Positions 8,421 to 16,824 of a DNA stretch of 64,000 nt are shown piece by piece. The notes under the pieces were generated by a model. That model searched no databases. It was not told where the DNA came from and was given only the letters and a program-made list of their open reading frames with translations. Every line of letters starts with the position of its first letter. Position 1 is the first letter of the stretch. Location: contig NZ_CP123923.1 of assembly GCF_030450125.1 (NCBI RefSeq), positions 558,001 through 622,000 of the forward strand, read 5' to 3'. This DNA comes from Streptomyces sp. WP-1. GTDB taxonomy: Bacteria > Actinomycetota > Actinomycetes > Streptomycetales > Streptomycetaceae. The position numbers and the translations under genes were made by a program.

Positions 8421-8858
8421 CGCGAGCAGTGCCGCAGGGGCGGGTGGGGCGGAAGAGGAGGAGCATCAGCGGGGCAGCGGTCGGCACGAACACCGCGAGG
8501 GCCGGGGCGCGTCCGCCCGGTGGGCCGGGCAGGGTGACCAGCGCCGTGCCCGCCCAGGTGGCGCCGAGGACGCACAGGGCGCAGGCCGCACCGCCGTCCC
8601 AGACGAGCCGACGAGCCGACGAGCCGTCAGGGACGCCACGAACACCAGGAGCAGCAGCATCAGCGAGGCCGTCCGGGCCATGGGCACCCGGTGCGGCCGC
8701 TCGGCGGAGAGCAGCACGCTGCCGGTGCCGAAGGCGAAGAAGCCCAGCGGGAGGCTGCCGGCCGGCGGCCTGAGCATGAACCTGGTCAGGACCGCGGGGC
8801 GCGGCGGCCCGCTCCTCGGGCCGTACGGCCCCCCTCCTGGCGGTGGCATCCGGACCAC
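8377..8858 (-). pseudogene. Frameshifted membrane protein gene, GPR1/FUN34/YaaH-like remnant
   Basis: Two overlapping frames together encode one hydrophobic protein. The first (from 8858) reads LRPPAGSLPLGFFAFGTGSVLLSA, then ARTASLMLLLLVFVASLTARRLV. The second continues WDGGAACALCVLGATWAGTAL, LPGPPGGRAPALAVFVPTAAPL and ends at 8377. The join falls in three perfect copies of the 8-bp unit ACGAGCCG at 8603-8626. Removing one copy (8 bp) joins the frames exactly at LTARRLVWDGG. GSLPLGFFAFGTGSVLL and the TGPPGG-like motif recall acetate-transporter-family membrane proteins of Streptomyces. The C terminus also looks short, so the gene may be decaying. Alternatively the repeat is a slippage switch. 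Confidence 0.65.
8603..8626. repeat. 8-bp tandem repeat x3 causing frameshift
   Basis: There are three perfect contiguous copies of ACGAGCCG (CGGCTCGT on the coding minus strand). Eight is not divisible by three, so copy number decides the reading frame; two copies would restore an open frame, and three break it. Confidence 0.9.
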
Positions 8859-9073
8859 CCCGTTCCAGAGGCCTGGTGCCGTGTGTCTCTGTCACGGGGT
8901 GCCCCTTCGGCGCCGGTGCGTGTCCCCCTCGGCGCGGGACACCAGGTCCAGGCGTTGTCGCGGAATTGTCCTTGATCGGTAACAGCGGGAGCGCGGGCGC
9001 CCTCCCCGCCGTCCTGGCAGATGCAGTGCACGACACACGAGCCGGGGACACGGCGGGGAGCAGGGGGCGGGAC

Positions 9074-9835
9074 ATGGCGCGGCACGCTGGGCGGGGATGG
9101 TACGCACGGGTGATCGGGGCGGCGGTCGGAGTCACCGCGGTGGCGGCCGGGGCCTCGGTGTGGACCGCGCAGGCGGGGCAGAACAGCGCCCCGGCCGCGC
9201 CGGCTCACCACACCGCGCCGAGGACGGTGGCCGTGTCCCCCGTCATCGCCCACTCCTCCGACGGCGGCGCGCACGCCGTCAACATCACCATCGACGACGG
9301 CCCGGACCCGACCTGGACCCCGCAGGTGCTCCGGGTGCTGCGCGAGAACGGCGTCAAGGCGACGTTCTGCATGATCGGCCCCGAGGCGCAGGCGCACCCG
9401 GACATGGTCAAGCAGGTGGTCGCGGCCGGGCACCGGCTGTGCGACCACACGGTGTCCCACGACACCGGCATGGACCACAAGTCCGAGTCCTACCAGTCGC
9501 AGCAGATCCTGGACGCCGAGCGGCAGATAACCGAGGCGTCCGGGGGCGTCCGCCCGATGTACTACCGGGCGCCGGGCGGCGCGTTCACGCCGTACAGCCG
9601 CAAGCTCGCCGCGTCGCACGGGATGCGGCCGCTGGGCTGGAACGTGGACTCCAAGGACTTCGAGCGGCCGGGCACGGACGCCATCGTCGCCACCGTCCGC
9701 GGCGAACTGGCCAACGGGCCCACCCTGCTCTTCCACGACGCGGGCGGCGACCGCTCGCAGACCGTGGCCGCGCTGCGCACCCTGCTGCCATGGCTGAAGC
9801 AGCAGGGCTACGGCTTCGGCTTCCCCGTGCGCTGA
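9074..9835 (+). CDS. NodB-family polysaccharide deacetylase, secreted
   Basis: The chosen start is ATG 9074 (MARHAGRGWYARVIG), which gives 253 residues with an N-terminal signal/anchor helix (residues 10-32). The frame extends upstream to 8843 but without a plausible N terminus. The CE4 motifs are complete: TIDDGPD (Asp74 catalytic base, Asp75 metal ligand), HTVSHDTG (His125 and His129 metal ligands), RAPGGAFTPY, LGWNVDSKDF, and LLFHD near the end with the catalytic His. It should remove N- or O-acetyl groups from cell-wall or extracellular polysaccharide in a metal-dependent reaction. Confidence 0.9.
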   Translation: MARHAGRGWYARVIGAAVGVTAVAAGASVWTAQAGQNSAPAAPAHHTAPRTVAVSPVIAHSSDGGAHAVNITIDDGPDPTWTPQVLRVLRENGVKATFCMIGPEAQAHPDMVKQVVAAGHRLCDHTVSHDTGMDHKSESYQSQQILDAERQITEASGGVRPMYYRAPGGAFTPYSRKLAASHGMRPLGWNVDSKDFERPGTDAIVATVRGELANGPTLLFHDAGGDRSQTVAALRTLLPWLKQQGYGFGFPVR

Positions 9836-9900
9836 ACGAGGCACCCGGGGCCGGTCCCTGGTCCACCCACCGGCCGACCCACCGGCCGACCCCCGATCCC

Positions 9901-9940
9901 TTCACCGGCCGGGCCCATGGTCGAGCCTCCGGCCGGTGAA
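9901..9940. terminator. Hairpin terminator after the NodB deacetylase gene
   Basis: A perfect 12-bp stem, TTCACCGGCCGG / CCGGCCGGTGAA, with a 16-nt loop lies 65 nt after the stop. It is preceded at 9866-9891 by a tandem pair of a 12-bp unit containing CACCGGCCGAC. Confidence 0.7.
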
Positions 9941-9960
9941 CCCCCGGGAAATTCTTGGCC

Positions 9961-9987
9961 ACCGAACGCCCCGGACGGGTGTTCGGT
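9961..9987. promoter_or_regulatory. Inverted repeat upstream of efeO
   Basis: ACCGAACGCCC and GGGTGTTCGGT form an 11-bp inverted repeat with one mismatch around CGGAC. It ends 87 bp before the efeO start and is followed by TTCCTTCC. It could be a second terminator for the upstream gene or an operator of efeO. It does not resemble the classical DmdR/IdeR iron box. Confidence 0.4.
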
Positions 9988-10074
9988 TCCTTCCGGTTGT
10001 CTACGATGAGGCCGTTCCGCCGGCGATCAACCCGCCCCGCGGACCCCTGCGTACGTCGTCCGGAAAGGCTCAGC

Positions 10075-11268
10075 ATGCCGTTGCCCCGCCTCGGCACGCG
10101 GTCGCATCGTCTCCGGACGGCGCCGACCGTGTTCCTCGTACTCGCCGTGGCCCTCGCCCTGGTGGCCCTGTGCTTCGGCGGCTCCGAGCAGAAGAAGACC
10201 GCCGCCCGGCGCCTCGTCGTCGAGGTCTCCGAGAGCCACTGCGGCCGGGGCTGGACCCGGCCCGAGCCCGGGATGCGGACCTTCGACCTGCACAACACCT
10301 CCGACGGCGCCGCCGAGGTCTACCTCGAAGACCCCGGCACGCACGTGGTGTACGGGGAGGTGGAGGACATCGGCCCCGGCACCACACGGCAGTTGACGGT
10401 CCAGCTGGGCAAGGGCGCGTACGCCTTCAAGTGCGTGCCCGACGACGCCGACGCCGTCACCGGCCCCACCGTCCGGGTCACCGGCGGCCGGCGCGGTCCC
10501 GGCGCCGCCCCGGTCACCGAGCACGATCTGATCCCGCCCGCGCTCACCTACCAGAAGTGGGTGGGCGGCGGACTCTCCACGGCCGTACGGCTTTCGGCCG
10601 AGCTGAAGGACGCGATCGACCGCGGCGACCTCGCGGCCGCCCGCTCCGCCTGGCTGCCGGCGCACCTCCAGTACGAGCGGCTCGGGGCGGCGTACGACGC
10701 CTTCGGTGACGTGGACGGCGAGATCAACGGCACCGACGCCGGGCTGCCCGGCGGGGTGCGCGACAAGGACTTCACCGGGTTCCACCGCATCGAGTACGGG
10801 CTGTGGCACGGCGAGTCAGCGAGCGGGCTGCGCGCCCCGGCGGCCGCCCTGGTCAAGGCGCTCACCGGGCTGCGCGACAGCTGGGCGCAGAGCCGTATGG
10901 ACCCCGCCCAGCTCGGGCTGCGCGCGCACGAGATCCTGGAGAACACCGTCCAGTTCGAACTGACCGGCCGCACCGACTACGGCAGCGGCAGCAACCTCGC
11001 CACCGCCCGCGCCAACCTCGACGGCACCCGCGAGGTGCTGTCCCGGCTGCGTCCCCTGCTCAGCACCCGGTACGCCGATCTGCCGGGCCTGGACCGGGAG
11101 TCGACACGGGCCGGGCAGACCCTCGACGGGTTCCGGCACGACGGGCGCTGGACCGCGCTCGACCGACTGACCCGCGCCCAGCGGGAGCGGATCGACTCCG
11201 TGCTCGACGACCTCGTGGAGCGGCTGGCGTCGGTGGCGACCCTGTGCGACCCCCGGAGGACCGTGTGA
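10075..11268 (+). CDS. efeO: Iron uptake system component EfeO (cupredoxin + M75 domain)
   Basis: The start is ATG 10075 after GGAAAGG; upstream in-frame codons lack a ribosome site. The 397-residue product has an uncleaved or Sec signal helix (residues 15-35). A cupredoxin-like N domain (residues ~45-135) contains [11 protein letters not shown] and AYAFKC. The M75/imelysin domain follows, with the signature FHRIEYGLW (HxxE at His237/Glu240). EfeO binds ferrous or ferric iron outside the membrane for the EfeUOB transporter. It overlaps efeB by 4 bp, so the two are co-translated. No efeU permease gene flanks the pair. Confidence 0.9.
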   Translation: MPLPRLGTRSHRLRTAPTVFLVLAVALALVALCFGGSEQKKTAARRLVVEVSESHCGRGWTRPEPGMRTFDLHNTSDGAAEVYLEDPGTHVVYGEVEDIGPGTTRQLTVQLGKGAYAFKCVPDDADAVTGPTVRVTGGRRGPGAAPVTEHDLIPPALTYQKWVGGGLSTAVRLSAELKDAIDRGDLAAARSAWLPAHLQYERLGAAYDAFGDVDGEINGTDAGLPGGVRDKDFTGFHRIEYGLWHGESASGLRAPAAALVKALTGLRDSWAQSRMDPAQLGLRAHEILENTVQFELTGRTDYGSGSNLATARANLDGTREVLSRLRPLLSTRYADLPGLDRESTRAGQTLDGFRHDGRWTALDRLTRAQRERIDSVLDDLVERLASVATLCDPRRTV

Positions 11269-12491
11269 GCACCGCCGAACGACCCCATGGACTCGCCCGG
11301 CGCGGCTTTCTGCGCGGCGCCGCGCTCGCGGGAGCGGGGCTCGCCACCAGCGCAGCGGCGCCGGACCCCGGCACGGCCGAGGCGGCGTCCGCCCTCGCCC
11401 CGTTCCACGGCGTCCACCAGGCGGCGGCGATCGCGGCTCCCCGCCGTACCTGTGTGTTCGCCGCGCTGGACGTGACCGCCGAGAGCCGCGCCGAACTCAC
11501 CGATCTGCTGCGCACGTTGACCGAGCGGGCCCGGCTGCTCACCACCGGCGGCACCCCGGACCCGGTGGGCGTCACCGGGCCGCCCGCGGACTCGGGCATC
11601 CTCGGCGACCGGCTGCCCGGCGGGCAGTTGGCCGTCACCGTGGGCGTCGGCGCCTCGCTGTTCGACGACCGGTACGGGCTGAGCGCGCGCAAGCCGAAGC
11701 GGCTGACCGCCATGCCCGCATTCCCCGACGACGACCTCAAGCCCGAGTGGTGCCACGGCGACCTCAGCCTCCAACTGCACGCCGACGACCCGGACACCAC
11801 CCTGCACGCGCTGCGCGACATCGCCCGGCACACCCGGGGCGGCATCCAGGTCCGCTGGCGGATGGACGGCTTCGCCAGCCCGCCGCGGCCCTCCGGCACC
11901 CCGCGCAATCTGCTGGGCTTCCGGGACGGCACCGCCAACCCGGACACCGCCGGCGCCCGCGAGATGGACCAACTGGTCTGGGTGGACCGGGACTCGGGCG
12001 AGCCGGACTGGGCCGTCGGCGGCAGCTATCAGGTCGTACGGCTGATCCGGATGCTCGTGGAGTTCTGGGACCGGGTCTCGCTCAGCGAGCAGGAGCGGAT
12101 GATCGGCCGGTCCCGTTCCTCCGGCGCGCCGCTGGACGGCGACCGCGAGCACGACGTGCCGAAGTACGCCGACGACCCCAAGGGCGACGTCATCCCGCTG
12201 GACGCGCACATCCGGCTGGCCAACCCGCGCACCGCGGCCACCGACCGCCAGCGCCTGCTGCGCCGCGCCTACAACTACGACCTGGGCATGGACGCCAACG
12301 GCAACCTCGACATGGGCCTGCTGTTCTCCTGCTACCAGCAGGATCTTGTACGGCAGTTCGAGACCGTCCAGCACCGGCTGGCCGGTGAGCCGCTGACCGA
12401 CTACATCAGCCCGTTCGGCGGCGGCTACTTCTTCGCGCTGCCCGGGGTACGCGATGTCCAGGACTGGTACGGACGCGCCCTGTTCGCCTGA
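11265..12491 (+). CDS. efeB: EfeB, Tat-exported DyP-type heme peroxidase
   Basis: The GTG at 11265 overlaps the efeO stop (GTGTGA) and follows GGAGG at 11255-11260. The 408-residue product has a Tat signal ([21 protein letters not shown]). It carries the DyP motif GFRDGT with the catalytic Asp near residue 221, a likely proximal heme His in [10 protein letters not shown], and the C-terminal [11 protein letters not shown]. DyP peroxidases oxidise diverse substrates with hydrogen peroxide. In the Efe system EfeB oxidises ferrous iron or acts on heme iron at the cell surface. Its coupling to efeO supports an iron role. A classical hairpin terminator follows immediately. Confidence 0.92.
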   Translation: MSTAERPHGLARRGFLRGAALAGAGLATSAAAPDPGTAEAASALAPFHGVHQAAAIAAPRRTCVFAALDVTAESRAELTDLLRTLTERARLLTTGGTPDPVGVTGPPADSGILGDRLPGGQLAVTVGVGASLFDDRYGLSARKPKRLTAMPAFPDDDLKPEWCHGDLSLQLHADDPDTTLHALRDIARHTRGGIQVRWRMDGFASPPRPSGTPRNLLGFRDGTANPDTAGAREMDQLVWVDRDSGEPDWAVGGSYQVVRLIRMLVEFWDRVSLSEQERMIGRSRSSGAPLDGDREHDVPKYADDPKGDVIPLDAHIRLANPRTAATDRQRLLRRAYNYDLGMDANGNLDMGLLFSCYQQDLVRQFETVQHRLAGEPLTDYISPFGGGYFFALPGVRDVQDWYGRALFA

Positions 12492-12494
12492 CGT

Positions 12495-12526
12495 GTCCGG
12501 TCCCCAGTGGACCGGACCCGGCCTTT
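12495..12526 (+). terminator. Rho-independent terminator of efeOB
   Basis: A perfect 9-bp stem, GTCCGGTCC / GGACCGGAC, with loop CCAGT starts 4 nt after the efeB stop. It is followed by CCGGCCTTTTCC, giving a short T-run. Confidence 0.85.
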
Positions 12527-12584
12527 TCCCCTGCCTGACCGGGCAGTTCACCCGAACCTGTCCGGACGACCCGGCGGCCCGCTC

Positions 12585-12639
12585 GGTCAACACACCGTCA
12601 AGTTTTCCCACAGCTTCCCTGACTCGGTGTTCACCCGCG
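12585..12639 (+). promoter_or_regulatory. Possible PHO-box-like direct repeats upstream of the phosphoesterase
   Basis: GTCAA occurs at 12586 and 12597, spaced exactly 11 bp (GGTCAACACAC / CGTCAAGTTTT). GTTCACCCGCG follows at 12629-12639 and GTTCACCCGAA lies further up at 12546. Streptomyces PhoP sites are 11-bp direct repeats resembling GTTCACC. The match is partial and the assignment is inference from the phosphatase gene downstream. Confidence 0.35.
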
Positions 12640-12731
12640 CGACATCATGGCTCCGCCGGCGCGCCCCGCAAGGAGCGCAGCATGCCTGCTCGTACACCGC
12701 ACAGACGTTCTGTCCAAAGGGGTAGACCACC

Positions 12732-14555
12732 ATGGCCAGCAGAGGAAGACGAGCCGCGATGCGCAGCCTGGGCGCGCTCGCGGGAGTCGCGGCGCTCACC
12801 GCGCTCGGCAGCAACGCGCCCGGGTGGGCGGCGACGTCCGCCCACGGTCACGGGGCCTCGTCGACCGCGACGCCGATCAAGCACGTCGTCGTGCTCTTCG
12901 ACGAGAACATCTCCTTCGACCACTACTTCGCCACGTACCCGAAGGCCGCCAACACGGACGGCACGAAGTTCACGGCGTCGAAGAAGACCCCGAAGGACAT
13001 CGACACCCTCGCCAACGCCGGGCTGCTGGAGCACAACCCGAACCAGTACGCGCCGAAGCGGCTGTCCCCGTCCCAGGCGCTGACCTGCGACCAGAACCAC
13101 TCCTACGGCCCGGAGCAGTACGCCTACAACGGCGGCAAGGCCGACCAGTTCGTGCAGAACACCGAGGTCGACAAGTGCAGCGGCGGCCTGTTCGGCGAGC
13201 CGGGCCTGGCGATGGACTACTACGACGGCAACACCGTCACCGCGCTGTGGAACTACGCCCAGCACTACACGCTGAGCGACCGCTCCTACAGCTCCAACTA
13301 CGGGCCGTCCACCCCCGGTGCGCTCAACCTCGCGTCCGGCAACACGCACGGCGTGGTCTCCATCGACCCGGCGACCGGCGAGCAGACCGCCAAGCCGGAC
13401 TCGTACGCGGTCCAGTCCCCCGACGCCGACGGTGTCGGCACGGTCGTCAACGACCCCGACCCGGCCTGGGACGACTGCTCCGACAAGGACCACACCAGCA
13501 GCAACGCGCTGGCGTCGATGCAGGGCAGGAACGTCGGTGACCTGCTCAACACCAAGAAGGTGTCCTGGGGTTGGTTCCAGGGCGGCTTCCGTCCGTCGAC
13601 CGCGTGGGACGGCCAGTCCGGCTCGCACGCGAAGTGCGACACCACGCACGCCAACGTGGGCGGCGCGGCCGCGGTGGACTACAGCCCGCACCACAACCCG
13701 TTCTCGTACTACAAGTCGACGGCCAACCCGCATCACCTGCCGCCGAAGTCCGTCTCCGAGATCGGCCACAACGGTCAGGCCAACCACAACTACGACCTGA
13801 CCGATTTCTCCGCCGCGCTCAAGGCGGGCCACCTCCCGTCCGTCAGCTTCCTCAAGGCCGGCGAGTACCAGGACGGCCACGCCGCGTACTCGGACCCGCT
13901 GGACGAGCAGCACTTCCTGGTCGGCGAGATCAACGCGATCCAGAGCTCGCCGCAGTGGAAGTCCACCGCGATCGTGGTCGCCTACGACGACTCCGACGGC
14001 TGGTACGACCACGCGTTCGTCGCCCCGCGCAACGGCTCGACCGACTCCTCGGTCGGCTCCAACGGCAAGGCCACCGACAGCCCGGCCTGCCAGAGCGGCC
14101 CGAAGGCGGCCGGCGGCTACGCGGACCGCTGCGGCCCCGGCACCCGTCAGCCGCTGCTGGTCATCTCGCCCTACAGCAAGGTGAACAAGGTCGACCACAC
14201 GCTGACCGACCAGGCGTCCATCACCCGCTTCATCGAGGACAACTGGCACACCGGCCGCATCGGTGACGCCTCCTTCGACGCCAAGGCCGGCTCGCTACGC
14301 GGGATGTTCGACTTCCGGCACCCGAACAACAAGCAGGTGCTGCTGAACACCGACGGCTCCGTGAAGTCCGTCGGCCCGATCAGGCACGTCGCCCCGGTGC
14401 ACACCAGCATCACCCCGGGCCCCGCCCTCCAGAACGCGGCCGACACCTCGGACGCGTCCTTCCCGGCCCTCCCGGTCGGCCTCGGCGTCGGCGCCCTGCT
14501 GGCCGCCGGTCTGACGGGCACGTACTTCACGATGCGCCGCCGTCAGCAGGCCTGA
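12732..14555 (+). CDS. Membrane-anchored secreted phosphoesterase (phospholipase C/acid phosphatase family)
   Basis: The 607-residue product starts at ATG 12732 with AAGGGG upstream. It has a Tat/Sec-like signal (residues 1-34, ending WAA). The family signature is IKHVVVLFDENISFDHYFATYP, the metal-binding N terminus of PF04185 phosphoesterases. The active-site region YSSNYGPSTPGALNLASG and the metal ligands in VVAYDDSDGWYDHAF and ISPYSKVNKVDHTLTDQASI are also present. The C-terminal LPVGLGVGALLAAGLTGTYF followed by RRR is a membrane anchor. It should release phosphate from organic phosphates or phospholipids outside the cell. Confidence 0.88.
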   Translation: MASRGRRAAMRSLGALAGVAALTALGSNAPGWAATSAHGHGASSTATPIKHVVVLFDENISFDHYFATYPKAANTDGTKFTASKKTPKDIDTLANAGLLEHNPNQYAPKRLSPSQALTCDQNHSYGPEQYAYNGGKADQFVQNTEVDKCSGGLFGEPGLAMDYYDGNTVTALWNYAQHYTLSDRSYSSNYGPSTPGALNLASGNTHGVVSIDPATGEQTAKPDSYAVQSPDADGVGTVVNDPDPAWDDCSDKDHTSSNALASMQGRNVGDLLNTKKVSWGWFQGGFRPSTAWDGQSGSHAKCDTTHANVGGAAAVDYSPHHNPFSYYKSTANPHHLPPKSVSEIGHNGQANHNYDLTDFSAALKAGHLPSVSFLKAGEYQDGHAAYSDPLDEQHFLVGEINAIQSSPQWKSTAIVVAYDDSDGWYDHAFVAPRNGSTDSSVGSNGKATDSPACQSGPKAAGGYADRCGPGTRQPLLVISPYSKVNKVDHTLTDQASITRFIEDNWHTGRIGDASFDAKAGSLRGMFDFRHPNNKQVLLNTDGSVKSVGPIRHVAPVHTSITPGPALQNAADTSDASFPALPVGLGVGALLAAGLTGTYFTMRRRQQA

Positions 14556-14572
14556 CGACAGCGGGTTCCCCG

Positions 14573-14603
14573 GTGTGCCCCCGGCCGACGGCCGGGGGCA
14601 CAC
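14573..14603. terminator. Terminator after the phosphoesterase gene
   Basis: A perfect 14-bp stem, GTGTGCCCCCGGCC / GGCCGGGGGCACAC, with a 3-nt loop (GAC) starts 17 nt after the stop codon. There is no T-run. Confidence 0.85.
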
Positions 14604-14663
14604 CCGTGTCCGCGCCGGAAAAACCGGTGGTCGGGGCCGTGGCCCTGCTGCTGGGATGGCGTG

Positions 14664-15665
14664 ATGCACAGTGAGATCTTGACGACCGTGGACCGGGGCG
14701 GCTTCCCGGACGCGGTGACACCGTGGGAGCAGGAGTCCTGGCGGGCCGCGGCCCTCGACTGGATCCGGGAGCGGCTGGCGGAGCACGGCCTGCGCGCGGA
14801 CGGCGAGCTGCGGGTGCGGCTGCGGCCGTGGTCGGTGCTGGCACGGGTGCCCGTGGCGGGCCGGGAGGCGGTCTGGTTCAAGGCGAACCCGCGGGCCGCC
14901 GCCTTCGAGGGCCCGCTGACCGCCGCGCTGGCCCGCTGGGTGCCCGGACATGTGCTGGAGCCGCTGGCCGTGGACGCGGCGCGCGCCTGGTCGCTGCTCC
15001 CGGACGGCGGCGATCTGTTCCGGCAGGTGCTGGCGCGGGAGCCGGTGGGACCGGAGGTCTGGGAGGACCTGCTGCGCCAGTACGCGGGCATGCAGCGCGC
15101 TCTGATCCCGTACGCCGGGGAACTGGAGCGGCTGGGCGTCCCGAAGGCCCGCACCCGCGATCTGCCCGAGGTGTTCGACCGGCTGCTCGCGGCGAACACC
15201 GCGCTCGGACCCGAGGCACGCGCCCGGGTGGCGGCCGTACGGCCCCGGCTCGTGGACTGGTGCGCCGAACTCGCCGCCCTCGGCATCGAGGACACCCTCG
15301 ACCACGCGGATCTGCACGACGGGCAACTGTTCCGCCCGGCACCGGGCCGGTTCACGTTCTTCGACTGGGGGGACGCGGCCGTGTCCCACCCGTTCTGCAG
15401 CCTGCGGGTCACCGGCGAGCAGGTCCGCGAACGGTACGGCGCGCAGGCACTGCCCCGGCTGCGCGACGCCTATCTGGAGCCGTGGACGGGCACCGGGCTC
15501 CCGGCCGCCGACCTGCGCCGGGCCGCGAGCCTCGCCTGGCGGCTCAGCGCCCTGGGCCGCGCCGCCTCCTGGAGCCGGATGTTCCCCGACCCGGACCGCC
15601 CCGCGCCCGGCGTCGCACAGAGCGCGGAATGGCTGCTGAACCTTCTCGACGAGCCGCCGCTCTAG
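14664..15665 (+). CDS. Aminoglycoside phosphotransferase-like (APH fold) kinase
   Basis: The product is 333 residues from ATG 14664; a GTG directly before it (14661) is an alternative start. The C-terminal lobe carries the APH/choline-kinase motifs: HADLHDGQLF (Brenner motif HxDxxxxN-like, with Gln replacing the usual Asn) and FFDWGDAAVSHPF (DxD-like metal site). The N-lobe lysine may be in AVWFKANPRAAAFEG. Such proteins phosphorylate small hydroxylated compounds or act as housekeeping kinases; the substrate is not inferable. A resistance role is possible but unsupported. Confidence 0.8.
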   Translation: MHSEILTTVDRGGFPDAVTPWEQESWRAAALDWIRERLAEHGLRADGELRVRLRPWSVLARVPVAGREAVWFKANPRAAAFEGPLTAALARWVPGHVLEPLAVDAARAWSLLPDGGDLFRQVLAREPVGPEVWEDLLRQYAGMQRALIPYAGELERLGVPKARTRDLPEVFDRLLAANTALGPEARARVAAVRPRLVDWCAELAALGIEDTLDHADLHDGQLFRPAPGRFTFFDWGDAAVSHPFCSLRVTGEQVRERYGAQALPRLRDAYLEPWTGTGLPAADLRRAASLAWRLSALGRAASWSRMFPDPDRPAPGVAQSAEWLLNLLDEPPL

Positions 15666-15706
15666 GCAGATCGCGGACCCGGCCGCCCGAAGCCGCCGGT
15701 TCCCGG

Positions 15707-15949
<243 letters not shown>

Positions 15950-15985
15950 TCATGTTACTGGCGGTACTGGGAAATTCGGGGGACC

Positions 15986-16600
15986 TCAGGAGCCATGGGT
16001 TCCGGACAGCGTCCGGGCATGCTCCATGAAGGCGGTCAGACCGACCTCGAAGGCGCGGTCGGCCCGTTGGTCGCCCACGGCGGCGAGGGCCGCGGCGAGA
16101 TGGGGCGTCGCGGCGCGGTCCGGGAGCTCCCACATGGTCTCGGGGGCGGCGAGGTCGAGGGCCGAGCCCAGCACCAGGTTCTCCAGCGCGGTGATCAGCG
16201 CCATGATCCCGGCGGGCTCGAACCCGGCGTCCAGGAGCCGGGTGACCGCGCGCTCGTACTGGTCAAGGACCCGGGGCGCGCGCACCGGCGAGGTCATCAG
16301 CAGCGGGATCGTGCGGGGGTGCGCGGCGAAGGCGGCGCGGTAGGAGCGGGCCCAGGCCTCGACGGCCGTGTCCCAGGGTTCGAGGTCGAGGGTGGCCGTC
16401 TCGATCGCGGAGGCGACCCGTTCGCGCAGCAGTTCCACGATGCCGTCCCGGCCGTCCACGTGATGGTAGAGCGAGCCGGTCTGCACGCCGAGCCGCCTGG
16501 CTATCTGCGGGACGCTGAAGTCGCCGCTCTCGTCGACGAGTTGGAGCGCGGTCGTGGTGATGCGCTCACGGTCGAGGAGCGGGGTGCGCGGCCGTCCCAT
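15986..16600 (-). CDS. TetR/AcrR family transcriptional regulator
   Basis: The 204-residue product starts at ATG 16600. The N-terminal HTH is RERITTTALQLVDESGDFSVPQIARRLGVQTGSLYHHVDGRDGIVELL, with the typical YHHV recognition helix end. The C-terminal helices (residues ~85-195, AFAAHPRTIPLLMTSPVRAP) match the TetR_C class that senses small hydrophobic molecules. It is divergent from an amino-acid permease-amidohydrolase pair, with 224 bp between starts, and is the obvious candidate regulator of it. Confidence 0.88.
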   Translation of the reverse strand: MGRPRTPLLDRERITTTALQLVDESGDFSVPQIARRLGVQTGSLYHHVDGRDGIVELLRERVASAIETATLDLEPWDTAVEAWARSYRAAFAAHPRTIPLLMTSPVRAPRVLDQYERAVTRLLDAGFEPAGIMALITALENLVLGSALDLAAPETMWELPDRAATPHLAAALAAVGDQRADRAFEVGLTAFMEHARTLSGTHGS

Positions 16601-16655
16601 GATCGGTGTTCTCCCTGAGGTCTTCCCGGATGCCCAACCGCAGGTTACATTGCGG

Positions 16656-16676
16656 AAACCAAAAGCCTTTAGGTTT
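16656..16676. promoter_or_regulatory. Candidate TetR operator / promoter region
   Basis: AAACC and GGTTT arms flank an A/T-rich core (AAAAGCCTTTA) in the otherwise GC-rich divergent region. The site starts 56 bp upstream of the tetR start codon. A weaker CCGCA/TGCGG repeat lies at 16638-16655. Assignment is inference. Confidence 0.35.
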
Positions 16677-16824
16677 ACGGCTCCGGGCGCCCGCCATCCC
16701 TTCCGCGCGCCCGTACGGCCGTACGCCCGGGAGCGTTCGCGCGGGCCCTTCCCCCGGGCCGCCGCGACCGCGCCCGCCCGTCTCCGGGACCCCCTCCCCT
16801 CCGCCGCCAGAAGGGCTCCCCCGT

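Noticed and set aside
8466..8858. Intact short membrane protein gene
   Set aside because: The frame after the 8-bp repeats loses hydrophobic character and becomes Arg/Pro/Ser-rich, while the alternative frame continues the membrane protein.
9961..9987. DmdR/IdeR iron box upstream of efeO
   Set aside because: The sequence does not match the TTAGGTTAGGCTAACCTAA-like consensus; kept only as an unassigned inverted repeat.
9074..11268. Longer N termini for the NodB deacetylase (8843) and EfeO (9955)
   Set aside because: The extensions lack ribosome sites and would bury signal peptides behind Arg/Pro-rich sequence.
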